From contig NZ_BAKJ01000006.1 of assembly GCF_000614125.1 (NCBI RefSeq), positions 103,463 to 167,462 of the forward strand: 64,000 nt of DNA, given 5' to 3'. Source of the DNA: Bacteroides rodentium JCM 16496 (lineage in GTDB: Bacteria; Bacteroidota; Bacteroidia; Bacteroidales; Bacteroidaceae). The notes under the pieces are model-generated. The model did no database searches and was not told where the DNA came from. It saw only the letters and a list, made by a program, of their open reading frames with translations. Below, piece by piece: positions 18,280 through 27,501 of this stretch (its first letter is position 1; each line of letters opens with the position of its first letter). A program made the translations under genes and the position numbers.

Positions 18280-18310
18280 CAAAGCTATGAATGTTTTTCA
18301 ACTTGGCAAA
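18280..18310 (-). promoter_or_regulatory. nrdJ promoter
   Basis: Minus-strand TTTG (18307-18310), 19 nt spacer, TAGCTTTG (18280-18287), a near-perfect Bacteroides promoter. Transcription should start near 18273. The rest of the 18204-18621 gap is AT-rich. Apart from a -7-like TATCTTTG at 18600-18607 for the divergent nitroreductase gene, nothing else is seen in it. Confidence 0.75.
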
Positions 18311-18621
18311 ATTAAAATGAATGTTTTTATTAACCGATGGATAGTTTTCTATTGATTGCTATTAATTTATTGGTTTATAATGTTTTAATGCTTTGGATGA
18401 ACGAATAAGTTTTCCAAAATGGAATTTATTAACAACTTATTGGGCCGAAAGGTTCTCGGTTCAGTCGAACATGACTTTGCTTTTATCTGCTCGTAAAGAT
18501 AATAATTGTTCATTTCTTGTTGAAAAGATAGATTTTATTCCGGATATATGATGATAAAAAAAAGTGTGAACTCTTGAATGAATTGTTTGTGGATTACATT
18601 ATCTTTGCAAAAAAAGAAAGA

Positions 18622-19356
18622 ATGGAAAGCTTGAAACAAAGGAGAACAATCCGAAAATACCAGCAGAAGGATATTTCTGCTGATTTGTTAAATGATTTGC
18701 TTAAAACCTCTTTCCGGGCTTCTACAGTCGGAAACATGCAGGTTTATAGTGTGATTGTGACGCGTGATGCAGAGCGTAAAACCAAACTGGCGCCTGCACA
18801 TTTCAATCAGCCGATGGTTCGGACGGCGCCGGTAGTGCTTACTTTCTGCATAGATTTGCGCCGCTTCAGCAAGTGGTGTGAGCAACGTAAGGCTGAGCCG
18901 GGATACAACAACTTTGAGTGGTTTGTGACGGGGGCTGTCGATACCTTGCTGGTGGCACAGACTTTTTGCGTGGCTGCCGAGGAGAAGGGGTTGGGCATTT
19001 GCTATCTGGGAACTACCACTTACAACCCTCAGATGATTGTCGAAGCGTTGGAGTTACCGGAATTGGTGTTTCCCATCACGACAGTCACAGTGGGATGGCC
19101 TGCCGAACAGCCGGAACAAGTGGACCGTTTGCCGCTGGAGGCCATTGTACACGAAGAGTTTTATCATGATTATACCCCTCAGGACATTGACCGGTTGTAT
19201 GCCTATAAAGAATCGCTTCCTGAGAACAAGCGGTTCATCTTGGAGAACAATAAGGAAACGCTGGCGCAGGTCTTTACAGATGTACGCTATACGAAGAAAG
19301 ACAGTGAGGCAATGTCGGAGAATCTTTGGAAGATAATGAAAAAGCAGGGATTCTGA
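18622..19356 (+). CDS. Nitroreductase family protein
   Basis: FMN-dependent oxidoreductase of the NfsA/nitroreductase fold. The 244-aa protein starts MESLKQRRTIRKYQ, where the Arg pair binds FMN phosphate, and has the conserved AEEKGLGICYLGTT motif near the middle. The ATG at 18622 is chosen because the -7 element TATCTTTG (18600-18607) lies inside the longer frame. Such enzymes reduce nitro compounds, quinones or flavins with NAD(P)H; the natural substrate is unknown. It is convergent with dnaA. Confidence 0.85.
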   Translation: MESLKQRRTIRKYQQKDISADLLNDLLKTSFRASTVGNMQVYSVIVTRDAERKTKLAPAHFNQPMVRTAPVVLTFCIDLRRFSKWCEQRKAEPGYNNFEWFVTGAVDTLLVAQTFCVAAEEKGLGICYLGTTTYNPQMIVEALELPELVFPITTVTVGWPAEQPEQVDRLPLEAIVHEEFYHDYTPQDIDRLYAYKESLPENKRFILENNKETLAQVFTDVRYTKKDSEAMSENLWKIMKKQGF

Positions 19357-19358
19357 AA

Positions 19359-19468
19359 ATTAGGGATTAAGGATTAGGGATAAAGGATTAAGGATAAGGG
19401 GTAAGGGGCTAAGCTAATGTATACTTAGCTGCATTTAATCCTTTATCCTTAATCCTTTATTCTTATCC
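19359..19468. repeat. Heptamer repeat arrays in inverted arms between nitroreductase and dnaA
   Basis: Right after the nitroreductase stop, 19359-19407 is seven 7-bp units of the type ATTAAGG (ATTAGGG, ATTAAGG, ATTAGGG, ATAAAGG, ATTAAGG, ATAAGGG, GTAAGGG). After a spacer, 19434-19468 is five inverted units of the type CTTAATC, running into the last codons of dnaA. The arms can pair over more than 20 bp and probably terminate both genes. Confidence 0.85.
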
Positions 19469-20848
19469 TTTTTTCAGTGCGGCTTGAATCTCGTCGATTT
19501 CCGCACGGAATGATTTGTCTACCTCTTTCAGCTCTTTGATGGTTTTGCATGCATGCAATACGGTGGCATGGTCTTTATGTCCAATTAGCGCACCGATTTT
19601 TGCAGTAGAGAAGTCTGTATAGTTTTTGGCTAAATACATGGCTATTTGTCGTGCTTGCACCACTTCCCGCTTTCTGGATTTTGTGTGGATGGTGGCAGTT
19701 TCCAATCCGAAATGCTTGCATACGGTGTTGATGATTTCATCGACAGTCACTGCCTTGCTTTCGCTGTTCACCACCTTGCGGACGATACGTTGCGTCAGTT
19801 CCAGGTCTATTTCTTTATTGTATATGGTGGAATGTGCCATAATGGAAATGACGATACCCTCCAGGTCACGTACACTGTCGCCCACGTTCTCTGCAATATA
19901 GTCAATCACTTCCTGGGGGAATTGCAAGCCGTCGCGGTGTATCTTGTTGCGCAGGATGTTCTTGCGGAGTTCTACGGTAGGTTTCTCCAGCTCAGCTACC
20001 ATTCCCCATTTAAAACGTGTAATCAGGCGCTCTTCCATGCCCTGCAGCAATACCGGTGCACGGTCGGAGGTGAGGATGAGCTGCTTGCCGTTCTGATGCA
20101 GGTGGTTGAAGATATGGAAGAATGTATTCTGCGTTTTGGTTACACCGGCAAATTCTTGAATATCGTCAATGATTAAGACATCAATGGTTTGGTAGAAGTT
20201 GATGAAGTCGTTAGTCGTATTGTTGCGCACGGAATCGGTGTATTGCACTTGGAATAGGTGTGCAGATACATACAATACCCTTTTCTCCGGGTATAGTTCC
20301 TTGATTTTGGTTCCGATAGCATTGGCAAGGTGGGTTTTGCCTACACCTGATGCTCCGTATAGGAACAGCGGATTGAAGATTGTTTTAGCCGGATTGAGAG
20401 CGACAGCTTCTGCAACGCTGCGCGACAGCTTGTTGCTGTAGCCTTCGATGAAGGTTTCAAAGTTGTATTCTGGATTAAGGTGCGGGTCAAGTTCGGGGAC
20501 GGGAATCTGCGGAATCCTTTTGTCCATCACTTGTTTTTGCGGTATGATGGTGCGCTGTGTAGACTCCAGGTCGACGGTTTTCCGCGAGCTCTTGTCCACC
20601 ATTACGTTATACATCAATTTAGTTCCCTCACCAATGACCTTATAGAGAGTCTTGCGCAACAAATCAACAAATTTGTCCTCCAAAAACTCATAGAAGAACT
20701 GGCTGGGCACTTGTACGACCAGCGTTTTGTCTTCATATTTTAAAGGTATGATGGGAAGAAACCATGTTTTGTATGTCTGCTCCGGAACATTGTCTCTGAT
20801 GATTTCAAGACAGCGGTTCCACAGCCCGACATGATCTATTTCACTCAT
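19463..20848 (-). CDS. dnaA: Chromosomal replication initiator protein DnaA
   Basis: AAA+ ATPase that opens the replication origin. Domain I is N-terminal ([24 protein letters not shown]). The ATPase has Walker [18 protein letters not shown], Walker [13 protein letters not shown] and sensor II-like residues. The C-terminal DNA-binding helix-turn-helix ends with the signature [21 protein letters not shown]. Length (461 aa) is normal. No cluster of DnaA boxes is seen in the flanking 350 bp, so the origin is not evident here. The heptamer array overlaps its last codons. Confidence 0.97.
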   Translation of the reverse strand: MSEIDHVGLWNRCLEIIRDNVPEQTYKTWFLPIIPLKYEDKTLVVQVPSQFFYEFLEDKFVDLLRKTLYKVIGEGTKLMYNVMVDKSSRKTVDLESTQRTIIPQKQVMDKRIPQIPVPELDPHLNPEYNFETFIEGYSNKLSRSVAEAVALNPAKTIFNPLFLYGASGVGKTHLANAIGTKIKELYPEKRVLYVSAHLFQVQYTDSVRNNTTNDFINFYQTIDVLIIDDIQEFAGVTKTQNTFFHIFNHLHQNGKQLILTSDRAPVLLQGMEERLITRFKWGMVAELEKPTVELRKNILRNKIHRDGLQFPQEVIDYIAENVGDSVRDLEGIVISIMAHSTIYNKEIDLELTQRIVRKVVNSESKAVTVDEIINTVCKHFGLETATIHTKSRKREVVQARQIAMYLAKNYTDFSTAKIGALIGHKDHATVLHACKTIKELKEVDKSFRAEIDEIQAALKKG

Positions 20849-21100
20849 AACGGCTATAAATACATTTATTAATTAAGCATAACTTCTACGATTGCAAAAT
20901 TGGCAATCTTATTCGAGAAAAACAAATCCTTTTTTTCTTGCGTTTTTAGGGAAAGTAATAAGCTCTTTACTTTCAGCTACTTATCGGTTACTATGAGTAT
21001 ACTCCTTATATAAGGTGTATTGCATTTATCTAATGCTTTGTCATATAGTGGTTTATGTAGCTTTGCGTCTCTTGTTTTCCTTCTGTGTCCAGAGCAGGAA

Positions 21101-21142
21101 AAAGCCCTTTTTCGCTCCTTGTATAGAGCAAATGAGGGCTTT
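21101..21142 (-). terminator. Terminator of the MlaD/amidase transcript
   Basis: AAAGCCCT and AGGGCTTT arms, with an inner CGCTC/GAGC pairing, form a hairpin followed by T-rich sequence on the minus strand. It lies about 60 nt past the stop of the MCE gene. The rest of the 20849-21199 gap is AT-rich and shows nothing else. Confidence 0.65.
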
Positions 21143-21199
21143 CCTTTTAATTTCTTTATAGGCTTATTATTTAGACAAAATCTATATAACGCCTGTCTT

Positions 21200-22093
21200 T
21201 TACTTATCTTTCTTGCCGAATAGGGAGAAATGGACGTATCGTTTCGGATGCGATTTCAAGTCTTCCAATAAACTTGCTGCGTTGGCAGTGGTGGCGTTCA
21301 GATTATTATATAGAGAAGGGTCGTTTAGCAAAAGTCCGACGGTATTGTCTTTCTGGTTCAATTTGTCTGTAATCATTTTTACATTGTTCAAAGTTGCGTC
21401 TACCTTTTGCATGGCGGCAGCATAATCTATTTCCTTTAAGTTGTTGGAAATGAGTGCAAAGTTGTCTCCAATGGTATTGAGCTTGCCGGTCAGTTGTGGA
21501 ATATCATCTTTCATTAGAGTTTGCAACTGGCGGCTTGTGACGGCCATACTTGCTGTTAAATCTTGTACGTTATGCAAGGTTGCAGGGATGGCGGGGTCGG
21601 CCAGTATGACATTTAAGGATGCGAGGATGGAATCCAGCTTGGGCAGCATCTTCTCTACTTGCGGCATCATGGTGGCGACTTTTTCCATCATTCCGTTGTT
21701 CAGCACGCCGGGGATTGTGTCTCCAATCTGGTATTTCTCCCGTGGGTTATTGGCAAGCAGCAGGTTCATCTTTACGCCGCCAAGCATTTCGGCTGCCAGT
21801 TCTGCCGTACTTCCTTTGGGAATGCGCAGCTCTGGGTCAACATCTATTTCGGCAACGACTTTGCCCGGTTGGGTATAGTCGTAGTACAAGTCGCGGACAA
21901 TACCCACGCGGAAGCCGTCGGCAAAGACCGGGCTGGATTTTGTCAGCCCGTTGACATTCTGGAATTTCACGTAGAAATAGCTGGAGGGCTTGAACATATT
22001 TATCCCTTTCAGGTAGTTGATGCCGTATACCAATATGCAAAGTGCAGCTATGCCTGCTATTCCTATTCTAACTTCTTTTGTAATATACTTCAT
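21200..22093 (-). CDS. MCE/MlaD family lipid-transport protein
   Basis: Substrate-binding component of an Mla-type ABC phospholipid transporter, anchored in the inner membrane. One N-terminal helix (about residues 9-27) precedes the MCE domain, which has NVNGLTKSSPVFADGFRVGIV and the strand IPKGSTAELAAEMLGGVKM. A long C-terminal helical region with many Leu, Asn and Asp residues could form the periplasmic tube. The 297-aa length fits. It lies 13 nt downstream of the amidase, in one transcript; the MlaE and MlaF partners are not in this window. Confidence 0.88.
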   Translation of the reverse strand: MKYITKEVRIGIAGIAALCILVYGINYLKGINMFKPSSYFYVKFQNVNGLTKSSPVFADGFRVGIVRDLYYDYTQPGKVVAEIDVDPELRIPKGSTAELAAEMLGGVKMNLLLANNPREKYQIGDTIPGVLNNGMMEKVATMMPQVEKMLPKLDSILASLNVILADPAIPATLHNVQDLTASMAVTSRQLQTLMKDDIPQLTGKLNTIGDNFALISNNLKEIDYAAAMQKVDATLNNVKMITDKLNQKDNTVGLLLNDPSLYNNLNATTANAASLLEDLKSHPKRYVHFSLFGKKDK

Positions 22094-22106
22094 GATGTAT
22101 CTTTTG

Positions 22107-23340
22107 TTATTTATTTCTGTTCTTTTTAAATTCGCTGATGGCTGTGTTGACGTTTATCTTTTCTCCATTCTTGAACGCAATGATGAATGCGTCCTTGAAT
22201 TTGTCCGTAATGCTACGTTTGCTGCGCAGCACCTTGTTGTAATCGGGTGATGCGCCGTACGTATATTTGTAGATTCCGCCTTCTTTATAATAATCCACGT
22301 CTTTCAGCTTTCAGCCTTTTGTCATTCTTGGCCAGAGGACGTGAAGAAGTGAGTATCTGTATCTTAAACACGATGCCGCTCTGTTCTGTTTGGGAAACGG
22401 CTGCATTTTCTGACCTTTGCGGGCGTTGGGCAGCTTGGTTACTCTCTGCTTGAGGTGCATTTTTCTTTTCCGGTGTCGCTGTAGTTGCGTTGCCTTCTTC
22501 TTGAACGGGCTCGGGTACCTCTTCCGGAAGAATGGTATTGCTGCTTCCGTTCAACCGGATTTCCTGTTCGCGCTTGTAGCTGAGGAAAGCACGGAAGATG
22601 CCGTTGGCAAGTGAGGTGGTTCCTGTTTCAGTGTTCAGATACCGTTCCTCTTCCGGTGTAGAGATGAATCCGAGTTCCACCAGTATGCTTGGCATGGCAC
22701 TGGCCTTCAATACCAGAAAACCTGCCTGGTGCACGCCCCGGTCTGTACGTTTGCAGGTCTGGCGGAAATGCTTTTGTACGAGGGAGGCGAGGTGTACACT
22801 CTGTGACATGTATTTGTCCTGCATGAATTCGAAGATGATGTAGGACTCTGCCGAGCTGGGATTGAAGCCGGCATACCGCGTCTTGTAGTCGCTTTCGTAG
22901 AGGATAACGGCATTTTCGCGCTTGGCTACTTCCAGATTGTCATCCGATTTTGCCAGACCCAGTGTCCAGGTAGAGGCCCCTTTGGTCGTTCGGTTTTTGG
23001 CCAGGGCATTGGTATGTATGGAGATGAACAAATCAGCTTTGGCGTTATTGGCAATTTCAGCGCGCCGGTCCAGGGGGATGAATATGTCCCGGTCCCGCGT
23101 ATAGATAACTTTTACATCAGGGCAGTTCTTCTTGATTTGTTTGCCAAGTTTGAGTGCTACATTCAGGTTGATATTCTTCTCTTTGGAAATTTTTCCCACT
23201 GCACCCGGGTCGTGTCCGCCGTGTCCGGGGTCTATAACGACAACAAAGTCTTTCGCTTCAGCGCTGCCACTGCAAAAGGGGGAGATAAGCAGCCCTAAGC
23301 ATATACTTATATATAATATGTATCGTCTGTATAGTTTCAT
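22107..23340 (-). pseudogene. N-acetylmuramoyl-L-alanine amidase, disrupted by a 7-bp duplication
   Basis: Exported zinc amidase (Amidase_3) that cuts the peptide from peptidoglycan glycan chains during cell separation. A signal peptide covers about residues 1-29. Zinc ligands lie in VIDPGHGGHDPGA and FISIHTNA, and the catalytic Glu in SILVELGFIS. A low-complexity linker rich in Glu, Pro and Ala leads to a SPOR-like domain starting VFKIQILTSS. The frame breaks at 22301-22314, where CTTTCAG is exactly repeated twice. Removing one copy restores KRLKDVDYYKEGGIYKYTYG and a protein of about 408 aa. The duplication truncates the C-terminal domain but leaves the catalytic domain whole. Confidence 0.88.
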
Positions 23341-23541
23341 ATAATTGTAGCAAAGACAATGCTTCCTTTTCGCTTGGCAAATGTAGTGGAAATTTATAGA
23401 AAACTAATGGTTTATGTTCAGTTTTATTGTTCTTCTTCTCATTTTTAGTGTAATTAATGTCTGTGTTTGGGGTAATTAGTGGCTCAATGTATTGATAATA
23501 TGCGTAACTTTGCGGCAGATAATTTAAATAGCAAATCAAGT

Positions 23542-24495
23542 ATGCTGGTTCGTTTTATAAAGAACTGGACGTTGCCTTTGGCAATGCTTACCGGTACTTT
23601 GGGGTATTTCTTTTTTGCAGACATTCCTTTTGTGGCGCCTGCCAAACCTTATGTGAATGGGGTGGTGGCTTTCCTGACTCCGCTTTTGATTTTTTCCCAA
23701 CTTCTGCTCACTTTCTGCAAGGTGGAGGTGCATGAACTGAAACCCAAATCGTGGCATGGATGGTTACTGCTGTTCCAGACGGTTTCTTGCCTGCTTGTTG
23801 CGGTATTGTTGGTGTGTTGTCCCATGGAGGAGGTCTACCGGGAAGTGTTTGAAGGTGCAATGGTCTGCCTCATTTGTCCCACTGCAACCGCTGCGGCTGT
23901 CATTACCGGTAAACTGGGTGGAAGCGCATCCAGCCTGACGACCTATACGTTGTTGTCCAATCTTCTGGCGGCTGTGGCTGTTCCTTTGGTTTTCCCGTTG
24001 GTGGAGCCTCATGCTGACATTACTTTTTTTGTTGCATTCCTGAAAATCCTGGGTAAAGTCTTTCCATTGCTGCTTTGTCCTTTCTTGCTGGCATGGTTTC
24101 TGCGTGCGTTCGTGCCGAAGGTACATCATTTTCTGTTGGGTTTCCATGATGCAGCCTTCTATTTGTGGGCGGTAGCTCTTGCCATTGTCTCAGGGCAGAC
24201 GGTACGTTCGTTGGTCAATAGTGATGCACCGGTATTTGTTGAACTGCTGATAGCCCTGGCGGGACTGATAACCTGCTGCGTGCAATTCTATTTGGGAAAG
24301 AGAATCGGTGGTCATTATGGTGAGCGCATCAGCGGAGGGCAGGCGCTGGGGCAAAAGAATACGGTGCTTGCCATCTGGATGGCATATACTTATCTTAATC
24401 CGTTATCTTCCGTCGGTCCGGGATCGTATGTGCTGTGGCAGAACATCATCAATAGTTATCAACTGTGGAAGAAAAGGAAAAATGAGACGATGTGA
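23542..24495 (+). CDS. BASS-family (bile acid:sodium symporter-like) transporter
   Basis: Integral membrane protein of about 317 aa with some nine or ten hydrophobic helices. It shows the discontinuous-helix pattern of the BASS family: CLICPTATAAAVITGKLGG in the first half and GQKNTVLAIWMAYTYLNP in the second. The ATG at 23542 is chosen because a -7-like TAACTTTG (23505-23512) lies within the longer frame. BASS proteins take up bile acids, pantothenate or keto acids with sodium; the substrate here is not known. It is the only gene of its transcript. Confidence 0.75.
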   Translation: MLVRFIKNWTLPLAMLTGTLGYFFFADIPFVAPAKPYVNGVVAFLTPLLIFSQLLLTFCKVEVHELKPKSWHGWLLLFQTVSCLLVAVLLVCCPMEEVYREVFEGAMVCLICPTATAAAVITGKLGGSASSLTTYTLLSNLLAAVAVPLVFPLVEPHADITFFVAFLKILGKVFPLLLCPFLLAWFLRAFVPKVHHFLLGFHDAAFYLWAVALAIVSGQTVRSLVNSDAPVFVELLIALAGLITCCVQFYLGKRIGGHYGERISGGQALGQKNTVLAIWMAYTYLNPLSSVGPGSYVLWQNIINSYQLWKKRKNETM

Positions 24496-24539
24496 TGATT
24501 TAAGCAACCTCTTCATCTAAACAAGCCGGCATACAGCCG

Positions 24540-25031
24540 TTATGGGATTTCATTCAACCAGCCTTTTGCCATCCAAAAATTGGTGAGATAAAGCTGGTTG
24601 GCTTTGCGTTTCTGTTCCACTTCTACTATATAGCCTCTTTTTTCAAAGAATGGACGGGCTGTCAGGCTTACTTCCGATGTAATCCGCCTGATTCCTGTTG
24701 CGGTTGCATACCGTTCTATCTCATTTAGAAGTATCGTGGCAATGCCTTTACCTTGAAAATCTTTATGAACAAACATAGAATGCAGATATCCTTGTTGGGT
24801 AATGGATGAAAAGCCGACAATCTGTGACTGTGGATTGGTTGCCACAATAAAATAATGTGTCTCAATCATTTCTTTTATGCGGGAGAGGTCGTTTCCGCAC
24901 GATGCCCAGTCTGCCACTTCAGCTTCTGAATAGTCACGCTTGTTTATATGGAGGACTGTCTCTTGAAACAAACTCATAAGTTCAAGGGCATCAGACTGTC
25001 GGGCAATTCTAATTGCAAAATCTGTATTCAT
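24540..25031 (-). CDS. GNAT family N-acetyltransferase
   Basis: Acetyl-CoA-dependent acetyltransferase of about 163 aa. The acetyl-CoA pyrophosphate loop is VHKDFQGKGIATILLNEIE, the family's Q-x-x-G-x-G/A motif, followed by the late strand with FFEKRGYIVE. The start MNTDFAIR at 25031 begins the first beta strand; an ATG at 25070 would add 13 residues. A minus-strand -7 element TATCTTTG lies at 25110-25117. The acceptor could be a small amine or a protein N terminus. It is convergent with the BASS gene. Confidence 0.83.
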   Translation of the reverse strand: MNTDFAIRIARQSDALELMSLFQETVLHINKRDYSEAEVADWASCGNDLSRIKEMIETHYFIVATNPQSQIVGFSSITQQGYLHSMFVHKDFQGKGIATILLNEIERYATATGIRRITSEVSLTARPFFEKRGYIVEVEQKRKANQLYLTNFWMAKGWLNEIP

Positions 25032-25123
25032 ATTCTTAAGTGCTAAAATGTATGATTTTAGATGTTCCATGTTCTGACAGAAAGTCTTTCAATGTATTTA
25101 CTGTGTTTGCAAAGATAATCTTT

Positions 25124-25444
25124 TCATTTATAACAAAGTATTCCCAATAAAAGCAAAACTAAAGCGCATGCTGCAAGCACCGCCTTTGCTCTGAATAGAT
25201 GCTCTTTATCTGATAATTCCTTTTCAGTAGTATTTCTTCGGATTTCTTCTATTTCCTCAATGGTTGCACCGGCTCTCTTCGGACCTTTTCTTTCTACAAG
25301 GTATTTGTAGTGCTCCCGCATCCGTCCTCTGCTCAACTTGCGGAGAGCGCGGTTCTCTTTATCCCTTTGTAGCATGTCATTTACGCAGCCTAATGTTCCC
25401 ATAAACAGATTTTTGACACATTTCCGTGTACTAAGATACGGCAT
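25124..25444 (-). CDS. Hypothetical protein with C-terminal membrane anchor
   Basis: A 106-aa protein I do not recognise. The N-terminal 80 residues are highly charged, with many Lys, Arg and Glu, and may be helical (RDKENRALRKLSRGRMREHY and TIEEIEEIRRNTTEKEL). A single hydrophobic helix follows near residues 86-104, ending LLLLGILCYK. The layout is that of a tail-anchored protein facing the cytoplasm. No neighbour suggests a role. A 22-bp tandem repeat array lies about 110 nt upstream of its start. Confidence 0.6.
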   Translation of the reverse strand: MPYLSTRKCVKNLFMGTLGCVNDMLQRDKENRALRKLSRGRMREHYKYLVERKGPKRAGATIEEIEEIRRNTTEKELSDKEHLFRAKAVLAACALVLLLLGILCYK

Positions 25445-25558
25445 TTCTGCCGCTTTAGCAAGCGATTCTGTGTTTTTTGGCTTGATTCCACTATCTTTTC
25501 TTGGAAGAAACTAATGATTGGGAGATGTCGATGCAGGCTTGTATGTTGGTTTCTGCTT

Positions 25559-25720
25559 GTTGGAACAATAGTTTCTGACTGTTGAAACTGATAGTTTTAC
25601 TTGTTGAAACCAATTGTTTTGTACGTTGAAACTAATTGTCTTCCTCACTAAAACTAATAGTCTTCCTTGCTGAAACTTTTGGTTTCAATGGATAAAACTA
25701 AAAGTTTCATGCTGAAAACT
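25559..25720. repeat. Imperfect 22-bp tandem repeat array with palindromic core
   Basis: Units begin at 25559, 25581, 25603, 25625, 25647, 25669, 25691 and about 25712, a spacing of 22 bp. Each starts with a variant of GTTGAAAC. Most then read AATAGTTT, AATTGTCT or similar, so that AAACTAATAGTTT is a near-perfect palindrome in the unit. There are no unique spacers, so this is not a CRISPR array. The array is the main content of the 25445-25839 gap. Confidence 0.85.
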
Positions 25721-25839
25721 AAGTATATAGCATTATCAGGAGGCAGATGAGATAAGTACGCCGGATGTCACTTTTATCATAGCGTGATAGATGATTTTGA
25801 AAAACAAACTTTATAGAGAGAGGATGAGATGGGCTCCTT

Positions 25840-26811
25840 TTATTCTGTTTTGCCGGACGGCATCAACAGTTCTTCTTCATTGTAGCGCGGTCGGTCCTTC
25901 ACCTCAATGTATATTTTGCCGATGTATTCGCCTACAATCCCCAGCGACACAAGTATCACACCTCCTACCAGCCAGACGGAAATCATCAGTGATGACCATC
26001 CGGGGACGGTGTTGTGCTGTGTGTAAGAGTGAAGTGTCCATCCGGTGACACACAGTGCCACAAGAATAAAGATGCAGCCTATCCAAAAAATCATACGGAC
26101 CGGTTTGACGGAAAAGGAAGTGATACCGTCGATGGCAAAATTAAGCATCTTCCGGAAAGGATACTTTGATTCTCCGGCAAAACGCTTGTCGCGGTTGTAG
26201 TACACGCTGTCCGTCTGGTAGCCGATGAGGGGAACCAGTCCCCGAAGAAAAAGGTTGCGCTCGCGGAAGCGGCATAGGTGTTGTACAGCCCGCTGGCTCA
26301 TCAGGCGGTAGTCGGCATGGTTGTAGACGGATTTTACCCCCATTGCCTTCATCAGCCGATAAAAGACCAAAGCGGTGTTGCGTTTGAAGAAAGTGTCGGT
26401 CTTCCGTTCTTTACGTACGCCATAAACGATGTCATTGCCCGCCTTGTAGCTGTTTACCATGTCCGGAATCACCTGGATGTCGTCTTGCAGGTCTGCATCA
26501 ATGGAAATGGCTATCTCGCAACGGTCTTTCACTGCATTGAGTCCTGCCAGCAAGGCATTCTGGTGTCCTACGTTTCCTGCCAGGTTCAGTCCGCAGGCAT
26601 AGGCCGTATGCTGGTGCAGTTCTTTGATGATGGCCCATGTCCGGTCGGTGCTTCCGTCGTTTACATACAGTATATAGCTTTCCGGGGAAATCTGCCGGGC
26701 TTGTATCAGCCGGTCGAATAATTGGCTCAATCGTTTATGGGTTTCATGCAGCACTGCCTCCTCTTTGTAGCAAGGTACGACAACGGCGAGTATGGGAGAG
26801 TTTTCCATCAT
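25840..26811 (-). CDS. GT2 glycosyltransferase, polyprenyl-phosphate sugar synthase (GtrB/DPM1-like)
   Basis: Membrane-bound GT2 enzyme that should transfer a sugar from a nucleotide to undecaprenyl phosphate. The fold begins VVVPCYKEEAVL, with VNDGSTDRTW and the Asp motif ISIDADLQDD. Two C-terminal transmembrane helices are seen, around residues 235-257 and 270-295 (MIFWIGCIFILVALCVTGW and VWLVGGVILVSLGIVGEYIG). This matches GtrB/Yfdh proteins, which work with a GtrA flippase; gtrA lies 51 nt upstream on the same strand. Together with the divergent GT39 gene it forms a lipid-linked sugar transfer module. Confidence 0.88.
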   Translation of the reverse strand: MMENSPILAVVVPCYKEEAVLHETHKRLSQLFDRLIQARQISPESYILYVNDGSTDRTWAIIKELHQHTAYACGLNLAGNVGHQNALLAGLNAVKDRCEIAISIDADLQDDIQVIPDMVNSYKAGNDIVYGVRKERKTDTFFKRNTALVFYRLMKAMGVKSVYNHADYRLMSQRAVQHLCRFRERNLFLRGLVPLIGYQTDSVYYNRDKRFAGESKYPFRKMLNFAIDGITSFSVKPVRMIFWIGCIFILVALCVTGWTLHSYTQHNTVPGWSSLMISVWLVGGVILVSLGIVGEYIGKIYIEVKDRPRYNEEELLMPSGKTE

Positions 26812-26862
26812 AGAACAAATCTTTTTGCAATATTCGTAAGAAATCGGGAGAAAACCAAATTA

Positions 26863-27239
26863 TCACTCTTTTCTTTTGAAAACGAAGCGTACGAGCAGGA
26901 AGTTGACCGGGATGGCGATGGCGAAAACCGGAATGGGTGCCAAAGGCTTGGGCAGTCCCATCCAGAGGAAGGTGTTTAGTAACCCCATGTGTAATAAATA
27001 GTTGAGCAGATGCGCCCCGCCAAATCCGAAGGCTTTTCTCCATGAGGGCTTTCGGGCGAAGGTGAAGTAGGCGGTCAGATAGAAATTGGCGATGAAGCTG
27101 AGGGCATACCCCAGTGTGTAGGCTATGTTTACGTTGATAACCCGTTGTAATACGAAATACAATCCGTAGTGCAGGCTGTGGCAAAGACGCCCACCATTAC
27201 GAAGCGTACAAATTCCGGTAGTTGTTTTATTCTCATCAT
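26863..27239 (-). pseudogene. GtrA family flippase-like protein, frameshifted
   Basis: Small four-helix membrane protein thought to flip undecaprenyl-phosphate sugars to the periplasmic face. The start MMRIKQLPEFVRFVMVGVFATA is in one frame; the remainder, LQRVINVNIAYTLGYALSFIANF onward, is in another. One C is missing near 27177: the expected reading is ATALHYGLYFVLQRVIN. Mended length is 125 aa, normal for GtrA. A shorter start inside the second frame (27162) would lose the first helix. It precedes the GtrB-like gene, as in phage and chromosomal gtr operons. Confidence 0.8.
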
Positions 27240-27501
27240 TTACTTGATTTTTGCTTGTTGGCTGAATTAAGAAACAGGTGATGGGATTCTTCTGTCTCCT
27301 ACCAGCTCCCTATCTGCTCCCTACCAGCTCCCTGTCTGCTCCCACTGTATAGAGACGGAGAAGATAGGGGGACGACAGAGGTAAGGCAGGGAAGCAACCG
27401 GCTGTTTCTAGCTTTCATACTACTATTCGGATGGCAAAGTTAGGCATAGTTTCATTATTATTTGTATTTTTGCGCCCAGAAAACATAAAAACAGATAAGG
27501 T

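Noticed and set aside
18204..18621. Cobalamin riboswitch in front of nrdJ
   Set aside because: A consensus promoter places the transcript start only about 70 nt before the start codon, too short for a B12 riboswitch, and no B12-box was seen. The mutA leader also shows none.
20849..21199. Replication origin next to dnaA
   Set aside because: No cluster of TTATCCACA boxes and no phased AT-rich repeats were found on either side of dnaA.
25559..25720. CRISPR array
   Set aside because: The units follow one another without unique spacers, and no cas genes are near. It is a plain tandem repeat.
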